Source: Andrena cerasifolii
Lineage: Eukaryota; Arthropoda; Insecta; Hymenoptera; Andrenidae
Length of the DNA: 64,000 nucleotides
NCBI RefSeq assembly: GCF_050908995.1
Contig: NW_027484979.1
Coordinates: 18,395-82,394, forward strand
Direction of reading: 5' to 3'
Shown: positions 26,461 to 37,439 of the stretch, piece by piece
How the letters are laid out: the number at the start of each line of letters is the position of its first letter
How positions within the stretch are numbered: the stretch's first letter is position 1
Program-made: the position numbers and the translations under genes
Notes under the pieces: model-generated
Told to the model about the DNA's origin: nothing
Seen by the model: only the letters and a program-made list of their open reading frames with translations
The model's database searches: none

Positions 26461-29400
26461 CGTTACTTTGTTCCATCTCTTTCGACGGCATGTTGTCCTG
26501 TTACAAAGCACAATTTTGTGTATTCTCGAAATTTTCGCCAGATTTTGGCCAATATATCAGGAGAAAATGAAGTGGAAAGAGGTATACTAAATTTCAGATT
26601 CAAAGGCATCGCCTTAAAGTTGCAAATCGGAGGCGCAGGCCTTTCAAGAGGCGTTCGAAAATTCTGCGTCTCGTTGTTAAACAATCACTGTCTCGAAACA
26701 CCTGCGCCACTTCTCGCTCTTTGATTTGCTCTCCAGAGACGTTACTTTGTTCCATCTCTTTCGACGGCATGTTGTCCTGTTACAAAGCACAATTTTGTGT
26801 ATTCTCGAAATTTTCGCCAGATTTTGGCCAATATATCAGGAGAACATGAAGTCAAAAGAGGTATACTAAATTTCAGCTTCATAGGCATCGCCTTAAAGTT
26901 GCAAATCAGAGGCGCAGGCCTTTCAAGAGGCGTTCGAAAATTCTGCGTGTCTTCGTGAAACAGTCACTGTCTCGAAACACCTGCGCCACTTCTCGCTCTT
27001 TGATTTGCTCTCCGGAGACATTACTTTGTTCCATCTCTTTCGACGGCATATTCTCCTGTTACAAAGCACAATTTTGTGTATTCTCGAAATTTTCGCCAGA
27101 TTTTGGCCAATATATCAGGAGAACATGAAGTCGAAAGAGGTATACTAAATTTCAGCGTCAAATGCATCGCCTTAAAGTTGCAAGTAAGAGGCGCAGGCCT
27201 TTCAAGAGGCGTTCGAAAATTCTGCGTCTCGTTGTTAAACAATCACTGTCTCGAAACACCTGCGCCACTTCTCGCTCTTTGATTTGCTCTCCAGAGACGT
27301 TACTTTGTTCCATCTCTTTCGACGGCATGTTGTCCTGTTACAAAGCACAATTTTGTGTATTCTCGAAATTTTCGCCAGATTTTGGCCAATATATCAGGAG
27401 AAAATGAAGTGGAAAGAGGTATACTAAATTTCAGATTCAAAGGCATCGCCTTAAAGTTGCAAATCGGAGGCGCAGGCCTTTCAAGAGGCGTTCGAAAATT
27501 CTGCGTCTCGTTGTTAAACAATCACTGTCTCGAAACACCTGCGCCACTTCTCGCTCTTTGATTTGCTCTCCAGAGACGTTACTTTGTTCCATCTCTTTCG
27601 ACGGCATGTTGTCCTGTTACAAAGCACAATTTTGTGTATTCTCGAAATTTTCGCCAGATTTTGGCCAATATATCAGGAGAACATGAAGTCAAAAGAGGTA
27701 TACTAAATTTCAGCTTCATAGGCATCGCCTTAAAGTTGCAAATCAGAGGCGCAGGCCTTTCAAGAGGCGTTCGAAAATTCTGCGTGTCTTCGTTAAACAG
27801 TCACTGTCTCGAAACATCTGCCCCACTTCTCGCTCTTTGAGTTGCTCTCCGGAGACGTTACTTTGTTCCATCTCTTTCGACGGCATGTTCTCCTGTTACA
27901 AAGCCCAATTCTGTGCATTCTGAAAATTTTCGCCAGATTTTGGTCAATATATCAGGAGAAAATGAAGTGGAAAGAGGTATACTAAATTTCAGCTTCAAAG
28001 GCATCGCCTTAAAGTTGCAAATAAGAGGGGCAGGCCTTTCAAGAGACGTTCGAAAATTCTGCGTCTCTTCGTTAATCAGTCACTGTCTCGAAACATCTGC
28101 GCCACATCTCGCTCTTTGATTTGCTCTCCGGAGACGTTACTTTGTGCCATCTCTTTCGACTGCATGTTCTCCTATTACAAAGCCCAATTTTGTGCATTCT
28201 GAAAATTTTCGCCTGATTTTGGCCAATATATCAGGATAAAATGAAGTGGAAAGAGGTATACTAAATTTTAGCTTCAAAGGCATCGCCTTAAAGTTGCAAA
28301 TAAGAGGCGCAGGCCTTTCAAGAGGCTTTCGAAAATTGTGCGTCTCTTCGTGAAACAGTCACTGTCTCGAAACACCTGCGCCACTTCTCGCTCTTTGATT
28401 TGCTCTCCGGAGACATTACTTTGTTCCATCTCTTTCGACGGCATATTCTCCTGTTACAAAGCCCAATTTTGTGTATTCTCGAAATTTTCGCCAGATTTTG
28501 GCCAATATATCAGGAGAAAATGAAGTGGAAAGAGGTATACTAAATTTCAGATTCAAAGGCATCGCCTTAAAGTTGCAAATCGGAGGCGCAGGCCTTTCAA
28601 GAGGCGTTCGAAAATTCTGCGTGTCTTCGTTAAACAGTCACTGTCTCGAAACATCTGCGCCACTTCTCGCTCTTTGATTTGCTCTCCGGAGACGTTACGT
28701 TGTGCCATCATTTTCGACGGCATGTTCTCCTGTTACAAAGCCCAATTTTGTGCATTCTGAAAATTTTCGCCAGATTTTGGCCAATATATCAGGAGAACAT
28801 GAAGTCGAAAGAGGTATACTAAATTTCAGCTTCAAATGCATCGCCTTAAAGTTGCAAATATGAGGCACAGGCCTTTCAAGAGGCGTTCGAAAATTCTGCG
28901 TCTCGTTGTTAAACAATCACTGTCTCGAAACACCTGCGCCACTTCTCGCTCTTTGATTTGCTCTCCAGAGACGTTACTTTGTTCCATCTCTTTCGACGGC
29001 ATGTTGTCCTGTTACAAAGCCCAATTTTGTGTATTCTCGAAATTTTCGCCAGATTTTGGCCAATATATCAGGAGAACATGAAGTCGAAAGAGGTATACTA
29101 AATTTCAGCTTCAAATGCATCGCCTTAAAGTTGCAAGTAAGAGGCGCAGGCCTTTCAAGAGGCGTTCGAAAATTCTGCGTCTCGTTGTTAAACAATCACT
29201 GTCTCGAAACACCTGCGCCACTTCTCGCTCTTTGATTTGCTCTCCAGAGACGTTGCTTTGTTCCATCTCTTTCGACGGCATGTTGTCCTGTTACAAAGCA
29301 CAATTTTGTGTATTCTCGAAATTTTCGCCAGATTTTGGCCAATATATCAGGAGAAAGTGAAGTGGAAAGAGGTATACTAAATTTCAGCTTCAAAGGCATC

Positions 29401-30065
29401 GCCTTAAAGTTGCAAATCGGAGGCGCAGGCCTTTCAAGAGGCGTTCGAAAATTCTGCGTGTCTTCGTTAAACAATCACTGTCTCGAAACACCTGCGCCAC
29501 TTCTCGCTCTTTCGTTTGCTGTCCGGAGACGTTATATTGTTCCATCTCTTTCGACGGCATGTTCTCCTGTTATAAAGCTCAATTTTGTGTATTCTCGAAA
29601 TTTTCGCCAGATTTTGGCCAATATATCAGGAGAAAATGAATTGGAAAGAGGTATACTAAATTTCAGCTTCAAAGGCATCGCCTTAAAGTTGCAAATCAGA
29701 GGCGCAGGCCTTTCAAGAGGCGTTCGAAAATTCTGCGTGTCTTCCTTAAACAGTCACTGTCTAGAAACATCTGCGCCACTTCTCGCTCTTTGATTTGCTC
29801 TCCGGAGACGTTACATTGTGCCATCTCTTTCGACGGCATATTCTCCTGTTACAAAGCCCAATTTTGTGCATTCTGAAAATTTTCGCCAGATTTTGGCCTA
29901 TATATCAGGAGAACATGAAGTCAAAAGTGGTATACTAAATTTCAGCTTCATAGGCATCGCCTTAAAGTTGCAAATAAGAGGCGCAGGCCTTTCAAGAGGC
30001 GTTCGAAAATTGTGCGACTCTTCGTTAAACAGTCACTGTCTCGAAACATCTGCGCCACTTCTCGC
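25925..30065. repeat. 4.14-kb block, right partner of 12,533-16,673
   Basis: It is the distant copy at an offset of 13,392 and includes block K copy 3 (26,447-29,802) with all its rare markers: CTGCCCCAC near 27,820, ATGAGGCACAGG near 28,860, GACGTTGCTTTG near 29,250 and GTCTAGAAAC near 29,760. It overlaps the 23-monomer-offset block on both sides, so this part of the array has been rebuilt by several successive duplications. Confidence 0.8.
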
Positions 30066-31194
30066 TCATTGATTTGCCCTCCGGAGACGTTACTTTGTGC
30101 CATCTCTTTCGAGGGCATGTTCTCCTGTTACAAAGCCCAAATTTGTGCATTCTGAAAATTTTCGCCAGATTTTGGCCAATATATCAGGAGAACATGAAGT
30201 TGAAAGAGGTATACTAAATTTCAGCTTCAAAGGCATCGCCTTAAAGTTGCAAATCAGAGGCGCAGGCCTTTCAAGAGGCGTTCGAAAATTCTGCGTGTCT
30301 TCGTTAAACAGTCACTGTCTCGAAACATCTGCGCCATTTCTCGCTCTTTGATTTGCTCTCCGGAGACGTTACTTTGTGCCATCTCTTTCGACGGCATATT
30401 CTCCTGTTACAAAGCCCAATTTTGTGCATTCTGAAAATTTTCGCTAGATTTTGTCCAATATATCAGGAGAACATGAAGTGGAAAGAGGTATACTAAATTT
30501 CAGCTTCAAATGCATCGCTTAAAAGTATCAAATCAGAGGCGCAGGACTTTCAAGTGGCGTTCGAAAATTCTGCGTCTCTTCGTTAATCAGTCACTGTCTC
30601 GAAATATCTGCGCCACATCTCGCTCTTTGATTTGCTCTCCGGAGACGTTACTTTGTGCCATCTCTTTCGAGGGCATGTTCTCCTGTTACAAAGCCCAATT
30701 TTGTGCATTCTGAAAATTTTCGCTAGATTTTGTCCAATATATCAGGAGAACATGAAGTGGAAAGAGGTATACTAAATTTCAGCTTCAAATGCATCGCTTA
30801 AAAGTATCAAATCAGAGGCGCAGGACTTTCAAGAGGCATTCGAAAATTGTGTGACCCTTCGTTAAACAGTCACTGTCTCGAAACATCTGCGCCACTTCTC
30901 GCTCTTTGATTTGCTCTCCGGAGACGTTACATTGTGCCATCTCTTTCGACGGCATATTCTCCTGTTACAAAGCCCAATTTTGTGCATTCTGAAAATTTTT
31001 GCTAGATTTTGTCCAATATATCAGGAGACCATGAAGTGGAAAGAGGTATACTAAATTTCAGCTTCAAATGCATCGCTTAAAAGTATCAAATCAGAGGCGC
31101 AGGACTTTCAAGAGGCATTCGAAAATTGTGTGACCCTTCGTTAAACAGTCACTGTCTCGAAACATCTGCGCCACTTCCCGCTCTTTGATTTGCC
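30066..31194. repeat. Block J copy 4 tail and monomers with CGCTTAAAAG
   Basis: It continues block J copy 4 and then holds two adjacent monomers that share GTGGAAAGAGG, CTTCAAATGCATCGCTTAAA, GGACTTTC, GGCATTCG and GTGTGACCC. The second (30,940-31,200) should resemble 24,523-24,795 but carries its left neighbour's sequence over 31,036-31,184. CACTTCCCGC near 31,178 is private. Confidence 0.7.
31036..31184. other. Conversion-like patch copied from the adjacent monomer
   Basis: Outside this patch the region follows 24.6 kb at an offset of 6417. Inside it, GAAGTGG, CAAATGCATCGC, GGACTTTC, GGCATTCG and GTGTGACCC replace GAAGCGG, CAAAGGCATCGC, GGCCTTTC, GGCGTTCG and GTGCGACTC. All five match the monomer 279 bases to the left. 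A tract of about 150 bases flanked by unaltered sequence fits gene conversion between neighbours. Confidence 0.7.
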
Positions 31195-34100
31195 CTCCGG
31201 AGACGTTACTTTGTGCCATCTCTTTCGAGGGCATGTTCTCCTGTTACAAAGCCCAATTTTGTGCATTCTGAAAATTTTCGCCAGATTTTGGCCAATATAT
31301 CAGGAGAACATGAAGTTGAAAGAGGTATACTAAATTTCAGCTTCAAAGGCATCGCCTTAAACTTGCAATTAAGAGGCGCAGGCCTTTCAAGGGGCGTTCG
31401 AAAATTGTGCGTCTCTTCGTTAAACAGTCACTGTCTCGAAACACCTGCGCCACTTCTCGCTCTTTCGTTTGCTGTCCGGAGACGTTATATTGTTCCATCT
31501 CTTTCGACGGCATGTTCTCGTGTTATAAAGCTCAATTTTGTGTATTCTCGAAATTTTCGCCAGATTTTGGCCAATATATCAGGAGAAAATGAATTGGAAA
31601 GAGGTATACTAAATTTCAGCTTCAAAGGCATCGCCTTAAAGTTGCAAATAAGAGGCGCAGGCCTTTCAAGAGGCGTTCGAAAATTCTGCGTCTCGTTGTT
31701 AAACAATCACTGTCTCGAAACACCTGCGCCACTTCTCGCTCTTTGATTTGCTCTCCGGAAACGTTACTTTGTGCCATCTCTTTCGACGGCATGTTCTCCT
31801 GTTACAAAGCCCAATTTTGTGCATTCTGAAAATTTTCGCCAGATTGTGGCCAATATATCAGGATAACATGAAGTGGAAAGAGGTATACTAAATTTCAGCT
31901 TCAAAGGCATCGCCTTAAAGTTGCAAATCAGAGGCGCAGGCCTTTCAAGAGGCGTTCGAAAATTCTGTGTGTCTTCGTTAAACAGTCACTGTCTCGAAAC
32001 ATCTGCGCCACTTCTCGCTCTTTGATTTGCTCTCCGGAGACGTTACTTTGTGCCATCTCTTTCGACGGCATATTCTCCTGTTACAAAGCCCAATTTTGTG
32101 CATTCTGAAAATTTTCGCTATATTTTGTCCAATATATCAGGAGAACATGAAGTGGAAAGAGGTATACTAAATTTCAGCTTCAAAGGCATCGCTTAAAAGT
32201 ATCAAATCAGAGGCGCAGGACTTTCAAGAGGCGTTCGAAAATTGTGCGACTCTTCGTTAAACAGTCACTGTCTCGAAACATCTGCGCCACTTCTCGCTCA
32301 TTGATTTGCCATCCGGAGACGTTACTTTGTGCCATCTCTTTCGACGGCATGTTCTCCTATTACAAAGCCCAGTTTTGTGCATTCTGAAAATTTTCGTCTG
32401 ATTTTGGCCAATATATCAGGATAAAATGAAGTGGAAAGAGGTATACTAAATTTTAGCTTCAAAGGCATCGCCTTAAAGTTGCAAATAAGAGGCGCAGGCC
32501 TTTCAAGAGGCTTTCGAAAATTGTGCGTCTCTTCGTGAAACAGTCACTGTCTCGAAACACCTGCGCCACTTCTCGCTCTTTGATTTGCTCTCCGGAGACA
32601 TTACTTTGTTCCATCTCTTTCGACGGCATATTCTCCTGTTACAAAGCACAATTTTGTGTATTCTCGAAATTTTCGCCAGATTTTGGCCAATATATCAGGA
32701 GAACATGAAGTCGAAAGAGGTATACTAAATTTCAGCGTCAAATGCATCGCCTTAAAGTTGCAAGTAAGAGGCGCAGGCCTTTCAAGAGGCGTTCGAAAAT
32801 TCTGCGTCTCGTTGTTAAACAATCACTGTCTCGAAACACCTGCGCCACTTCTCGCTCTTTGATTTGCTCTCCAGAGACGTTACTTTGATCCATCTCTTTC
32901 GACGGCATGTTGTCCTGTTACAAAGCACAATTTTGTGTATTCTCGAAATTTTCGCCAGATTTTGGCCAATATATCAGGAGAAAATGAAGTGGAAAGAGGT
33001 ATACTAAATTTCAGATTCAAAGGCATCGCCTTAAAGTTGCAAATCGGAGGCGCAGGCCTTTCAAGAGGCGTTCGAAAATTCTGCGTCTCGTTGTTAAACA
33101 ATCACTGTCTCGAAACACCTGCGCCACTTCTCGCTCTTTGATTTGCTCTCCAGAGACGTTACTTTGTTCCATCTCTTTCGACGGCATGTTGTCCTGTTAC
33201 AAAGCACAATTTTGTGTATTCTCGAAATTTTCGCCAGATTTTGGCCAATATATCAGGAGAACATGAAGTCAAAAGAGGTATACTAAATTTCAGCTTCATA
33301 GGCATCGCCTTAAAGTTGCAAATCAGAGGCGCAGGCCTTTCAAGAGGCGTTCGAAAATTCTGCGTGTCTTCGTTAAACAGTCACTGTCTCGAAACATCTG
33401 CGCCACTTCTCGCTCTTTGATTTGCTCTCCGGAGACGTTACTTTGTGCCATCATTTTCGACGGCATATTCTCCTGTTACAAAGCCCAATTTTGTGCATTC
33501 TGAAAATTTTCGCCAGATTTTGGCCAATATATCAGGAGAAAATGAAGTGGAAAGAGGTATACTAAATTTCAGCTTCAAAGGCATCGCCTTAAAGTTGCAA
33601 ATAAGAGGGGCAGGCCTTTCAAGAGACGTTCGAAAATTCTGCGTGTCTTCGTTAAACAGTAACTGTCTCGAAACATCAGCCCCACTTCTCGCTCTTTGAG
33701 TTGCTCTCCGGAGACGTTACTTTGTTCCATCTCTTTCGACGGCATGTTCTCCTGTTACAAAGCCCAATTCTGTGCATTCTGAAAATTTTCGCCAGATTTT
33801 GGTCAATATATCAGGAGAAAATGAAGTGGAAAGAGGTATACTAAATTTCAGCTTCAAAGGCATCGCCTTAAAGTTGCAAATAAGAGGGGCAGGCCTTTCA
33901 AGAGACGTTCGAAAATTCTGCGTGTCTTCGTTAAACACTCACTGTCTCGAAACCTCTGCGCCACTTCTCGCTCTTTGAGTTGCTCTCCGGAGACGTTACT
34001 TTGTTCCATCTCATTCGACGGCATGTTCTCCTGTTACAAAGCCCAATTCTGTGCATTCTGAAAATTTTCGCCAGATTTTGGCCAATATATCAGGAGAAAA

Positions 34101-34662
34101 CGAAGTGGAAAGAGGTATACTAAATTTCAGCTTCAATGGCATCGCCTTAAAGTTGCAAATAAGAGGCGCAGGCCTTTCAAGTGGCGTTCGAAAATTCTGC
34201 GTCTCTTCGTTAATCAGTCGCTGTCTCGAAACATCTGCGCCACATCTCGCTCTTTGATTTGCTCTCCGGAGACGTTACTTTGTGCCATCTCTTTCGACTG
34301 CATGTTCTCCTATTACAAAGCCCAATTTTGTGCATTCTGAAAATTTTCGCCTGATTTTGGCCAATATATCAGGATAAAATGAAGTGGAAAGAGGTATACT
34401 AAATTTTAGCTTCAAAGGCATCGCCTTAAAGTTGCAAATAAGAGGCGCAGGCCTTTCAAGAGGCTTTCGAAAATTGTGCGTCTCTTCGTGAAACAGTCAC
34501 TGTCTCGAAACACCTGCGCCACTTCTCGTTCTTTGATTTGCTCTCCGGAGACATTACTTTGTTCCATCTCTTTCGACGGCATATTCTCCTGTTACAAAGC
34601 CCAATTTTGTGTATTCTCGAAATTTTCGCCAGATTTTGGCCAATATATCAGGAGAAAATGAA
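31195..34662. repeat. Block C, copy 2, with one extra monomer
   Basis: It is the partner of 16,687-19,875. It matches at an offset of 14,508 to about 33.70 kb, then at 14,787. The extra 279 bases lie between about 33,697 and 33,975; that monomer has GAGTTGCTCTCC, GGTCAATATATC and AAGAGACG as in the 10.3-kb monomer of block K. Private changes include CAGTAACTG near 33,659, CACTCACTG near 33,937 and CAGTCGCTG near 34,218. Confidence 0.8.
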
Positions 34663-37439
34663 GTGGAAAGAGGTATACTAAATTTCAGATTCAAAGGCAT
34701 CGCCTTAAAGTTGCAAATCGGAGGCGCAGGCCTTTCAAGAGGCGTTCGAAAATTCTGCGTGTCTTCGTTAAACAGTCACTGTCTCGAAACATCTGCGCCA
34801 CTTCTCGCTCTTTGATTTGCTCTCCGGAGACGTTACGTTGTGCCATCATTTTCGACGGCATGTTGTCCTGTTACAAAGCACAATTTTGTGTATTCTCGAA
34901 ATTTTCGCCAGATTTTGGCCAATATATCAGGAGAACATGAAGTCGAAAGAGGTATACTAAATTTCAGCTTCAAATGCATCGCCTTAAAGTTGCAAGTAAG
35001 AGGCGCAGGCCTTTCAAGAGGCGTTCGAAAATTCTGCGTCTCGTTGTTAAACAATCACTGTCTCGAAACACCTGCGCCACTTCTCGCTCTTTGATTTGCT
35101 CTCCAGAGACGTTACTTTGTTCCATCTCTTTCGACGGCATGTTGTCCTGTTACAAAGCACAATTTTGTGTATTCTCGAAATTTTCGCCAGATTTTGGCCA
35201 ATATATCAGGAGAAAGTGAAGTGGAAAGAGGTATACTAAATTTCAGCTTCAAAGGCATCGCCTTAAAGTTGCAAATCGGAGGCGCAGGCCTTTCAAGAGG
35301 CGTTCGAAAATTCTGCGTGTCTTCGTTAAACAGTCACTGTCTCGAAACATCTGCGCCACTTCTCGCTCTTTGAGTTGCTCTCCGGAGACGTTACTTTGTT
35401 CCATCTCTTTCGACTGCATGTTCTCCTATTACAAAGCCCAATTTTGTGCATTCTGAAAATTTTCGCCTGATTTTGGCCAATATATCAGAAGAACATGAAG
35501 TGGAAAGGGGTATACTAAATTTCAGCTTCAAAGGCATCGCTTAAAAGTATCAAATCAGAGGCGCAGGCCTTTTAAGAGGCGTTCGAAAATTCTGCGTCTC
35601 TTCGTTAATCAGTCACTGTCTCGAAACATCTGCGCCACATCTCGCTCTTTGATTTGCTCTCCGGAGACGTTACTTTGTGCCATCTCTTTCGACGGCATGT
35701 TCTCCTGTTACAAAGCCCAATTTTGTGCATTCTGAAAATTTTCGCCAGATTTTGGCCAATATATCAGGAGAACATGAAGTGGAAAGAGGTATACTAAATT
35801 TCAGCTTCAAAGGCATCGCCTTAAAATTGCAAATAAGAGGGGCAGGCCTTTCAAGAGACGTTCGAAAATTCTGCGTGTCTTCGTTAAACAGTCACTGTCT
35901 CGAAACATCTGCGCCACTTCTCGCTCTTTGAGTTGCTCTCCGGAGACGTTACTTTGTTCCATCTCTATCGACGGCATGTTCTCCTGTTACAAAGCTCAAT
36001 TCTGTGCATTCTGAAAATTTTCGCCAGATTTTGGCCAATATATCAGGAGAAAATGAAGTGGAAAGAGGTATACTAAATTTCAGCTTCAATGGCATCGCCT
36101 TAAAGTTCCAAATAAGAGGCGCAGGCCTTTCAAGTGGCGTTCGAAAATTCTGCGTCTCGTTGTTAAACAATCACTGTCTCGAAACACCTGCGCCACTTCT
36201 CGCTCTTTGATTTGCTCTCCAGAGACGTTACTTTGTGCCATCATTTTCGACGGCATATTCCCCTGTTACAAAGCCCAATTTTGTGCATTCTGAGAATTTT
36301 CGCCAGATTTTGGCCAATATATCAGGAGAAAATTAAGTGGAAAGAGGTATACTAAATTTCAGATTCAAAGGCATCGCCTTAAAGTTGCAAATCAGAGGCG
36401 CAGGCCTTTCAAGAGGCGTTCGAAAATTCTGCGTGTCTTCGTTAAACAGTCACTGTCTCAAAACATCTGCGCCACTTCTCGCTCTTTGATTTGCTCTCCG
36501 GAGACGTTACTTTGTTCCATCTCTTTCGACGGCATGTTGTCCTGTTACAAAGCACAATTTTGTGTATTCTCGAAATTTTCGCCAGATTTTGGCCAATATA
36601 TCAGGAGAACATGAAGTCAAAAGAGGTATACTAAATTTCAGCTTCATAGGCATCGCCTTAAAGTTGCAAATCAGAGGCGCAGGCCTTTCAAGAGGCGTTC
36701 GAAAATTGTGCGTCTCTTCGTTAAACAGTCACTGTCTCAAAACACCTGCGCCACTTCTCGCTCTTTGATTTGCTCTCCAGAGACGTTACTTTGTGCCATC
36801 TCTTTCCACTGCATGTTCTCCTATTACAAAGCCCAATTTTGTGCATTCTGAAAATTTTCGCCTGATTTTGGCCAATATATCAGGAGAACATGAAGTGGAA
36901 AGAGGTATACTAAATTTCAGCTTCAAAGGCATCGCCTTAAAGTTGCAATTCAGAGGCGCAGGTCTTTCAAGAGGCGTTCGAAAATTCTGAGTGTCTTCGT
37001 TAAACAGTCACTGTCTCGAAACACCTGCGCCACTTCTCGCTCTTTGATTTGCTCTCCAGAGACGTTACTTTGTTCCATCTCTTTCGACGGCATGTTGTCC
37101 TGTTACAAAGCACAATTTTGTGTATTCTCGAAATTTTCGCCAGATTTTGGCCAATATATCGGGAGAACATGAAGTCAAAAGAGGTATACTAAATTTCAGC
37201 TTCAAAGGCATCGCCTTAAAGTTGCAAATCAGAGGCGCAGGTCTTTCAAGAGGCGTTCGAAAATTCTGAGTGTCTTCGTTAAACAGTCACTGTCTCGAAA
37301 CTCCTGCGCCACTTCTCGCTCTTTGATTTGCTCTCCGGAGTCGTTACTTTGTGCCATCATTTTCGACGGCTTATTCTCCTGTTACAAAGCCCAATTTTGT
37401 GCATTCTGAAAATTTTCGCCAGATTTTGGCCAATATATC
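34663..37439. repeat. Heterogeneous monomers between HOR domains
   Basis: About ten monomers follow with no clear local HOR. Near 34,848-34,864 one monomer joins a CATCATTTTCGACGGCATG left part to TTGTCCTG, a class A/B hybrid that looks like a one-monomer deletion relative to 28.7-29.0 kb. Private changes are common: CAGAAGAAC near 35,488, CCTTTTAAGAGG near 35,569, TCTATCGACGG near 35,966, TTCTGAGTG near 36,986 and 37,265, and GGAGTCGTTAC near 37,337. This is one of the more diverged stretches of the window. Confidence 0.7.
35677..35955 (+). repeat. Reference monomer, class A
   Basis: This copy shows the monomer's anatomy, starting at GTGCCATCTC. A perfect 10-bp palindrome GAAAATTTTC lies at 35734-35743. 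GTATAC lies at 35789-35794. A small inverted repeat, AAGGC-ATC-GCCTT, lies at 35810-35822. The AGGCCT segment and TTCGAA follow in the second half. A perfect 10-bp palindrome TCTCCGGAGA lies at 35937-35946. Class A is defined by GTGCATTCTGAAAA in the first half. The start point is arbitrary and was chosen so that the same phase can be used through the whole array. Confidence 0.9.

Noticed and set aside
35789..35805. Branch point and 3' splice site (TACTAA followed by TTTCAG)
   Set aside because: TACTAAATTTCAG is present in most monomers, but there is no matching exon structure and the distance is too short for a normal acceptor. Probably chance.
35677..35955. CENP-B box
   Set aside because: CTTCGTTAAACA matches the first half of the motif, but the essential CGGG is replaced by GTCA. 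TTCGAAAATT and TTCGACGGC also fail the required positions.
35677..35955. tRNA-derived origin (GTTCGAAAA as a B box, TGGCCAATA as an A box)
   Set aside because: The B-box match lacks its final C bases, the A box is poor, the spacing is about 100 bp, and no T-arm stem can form around it.
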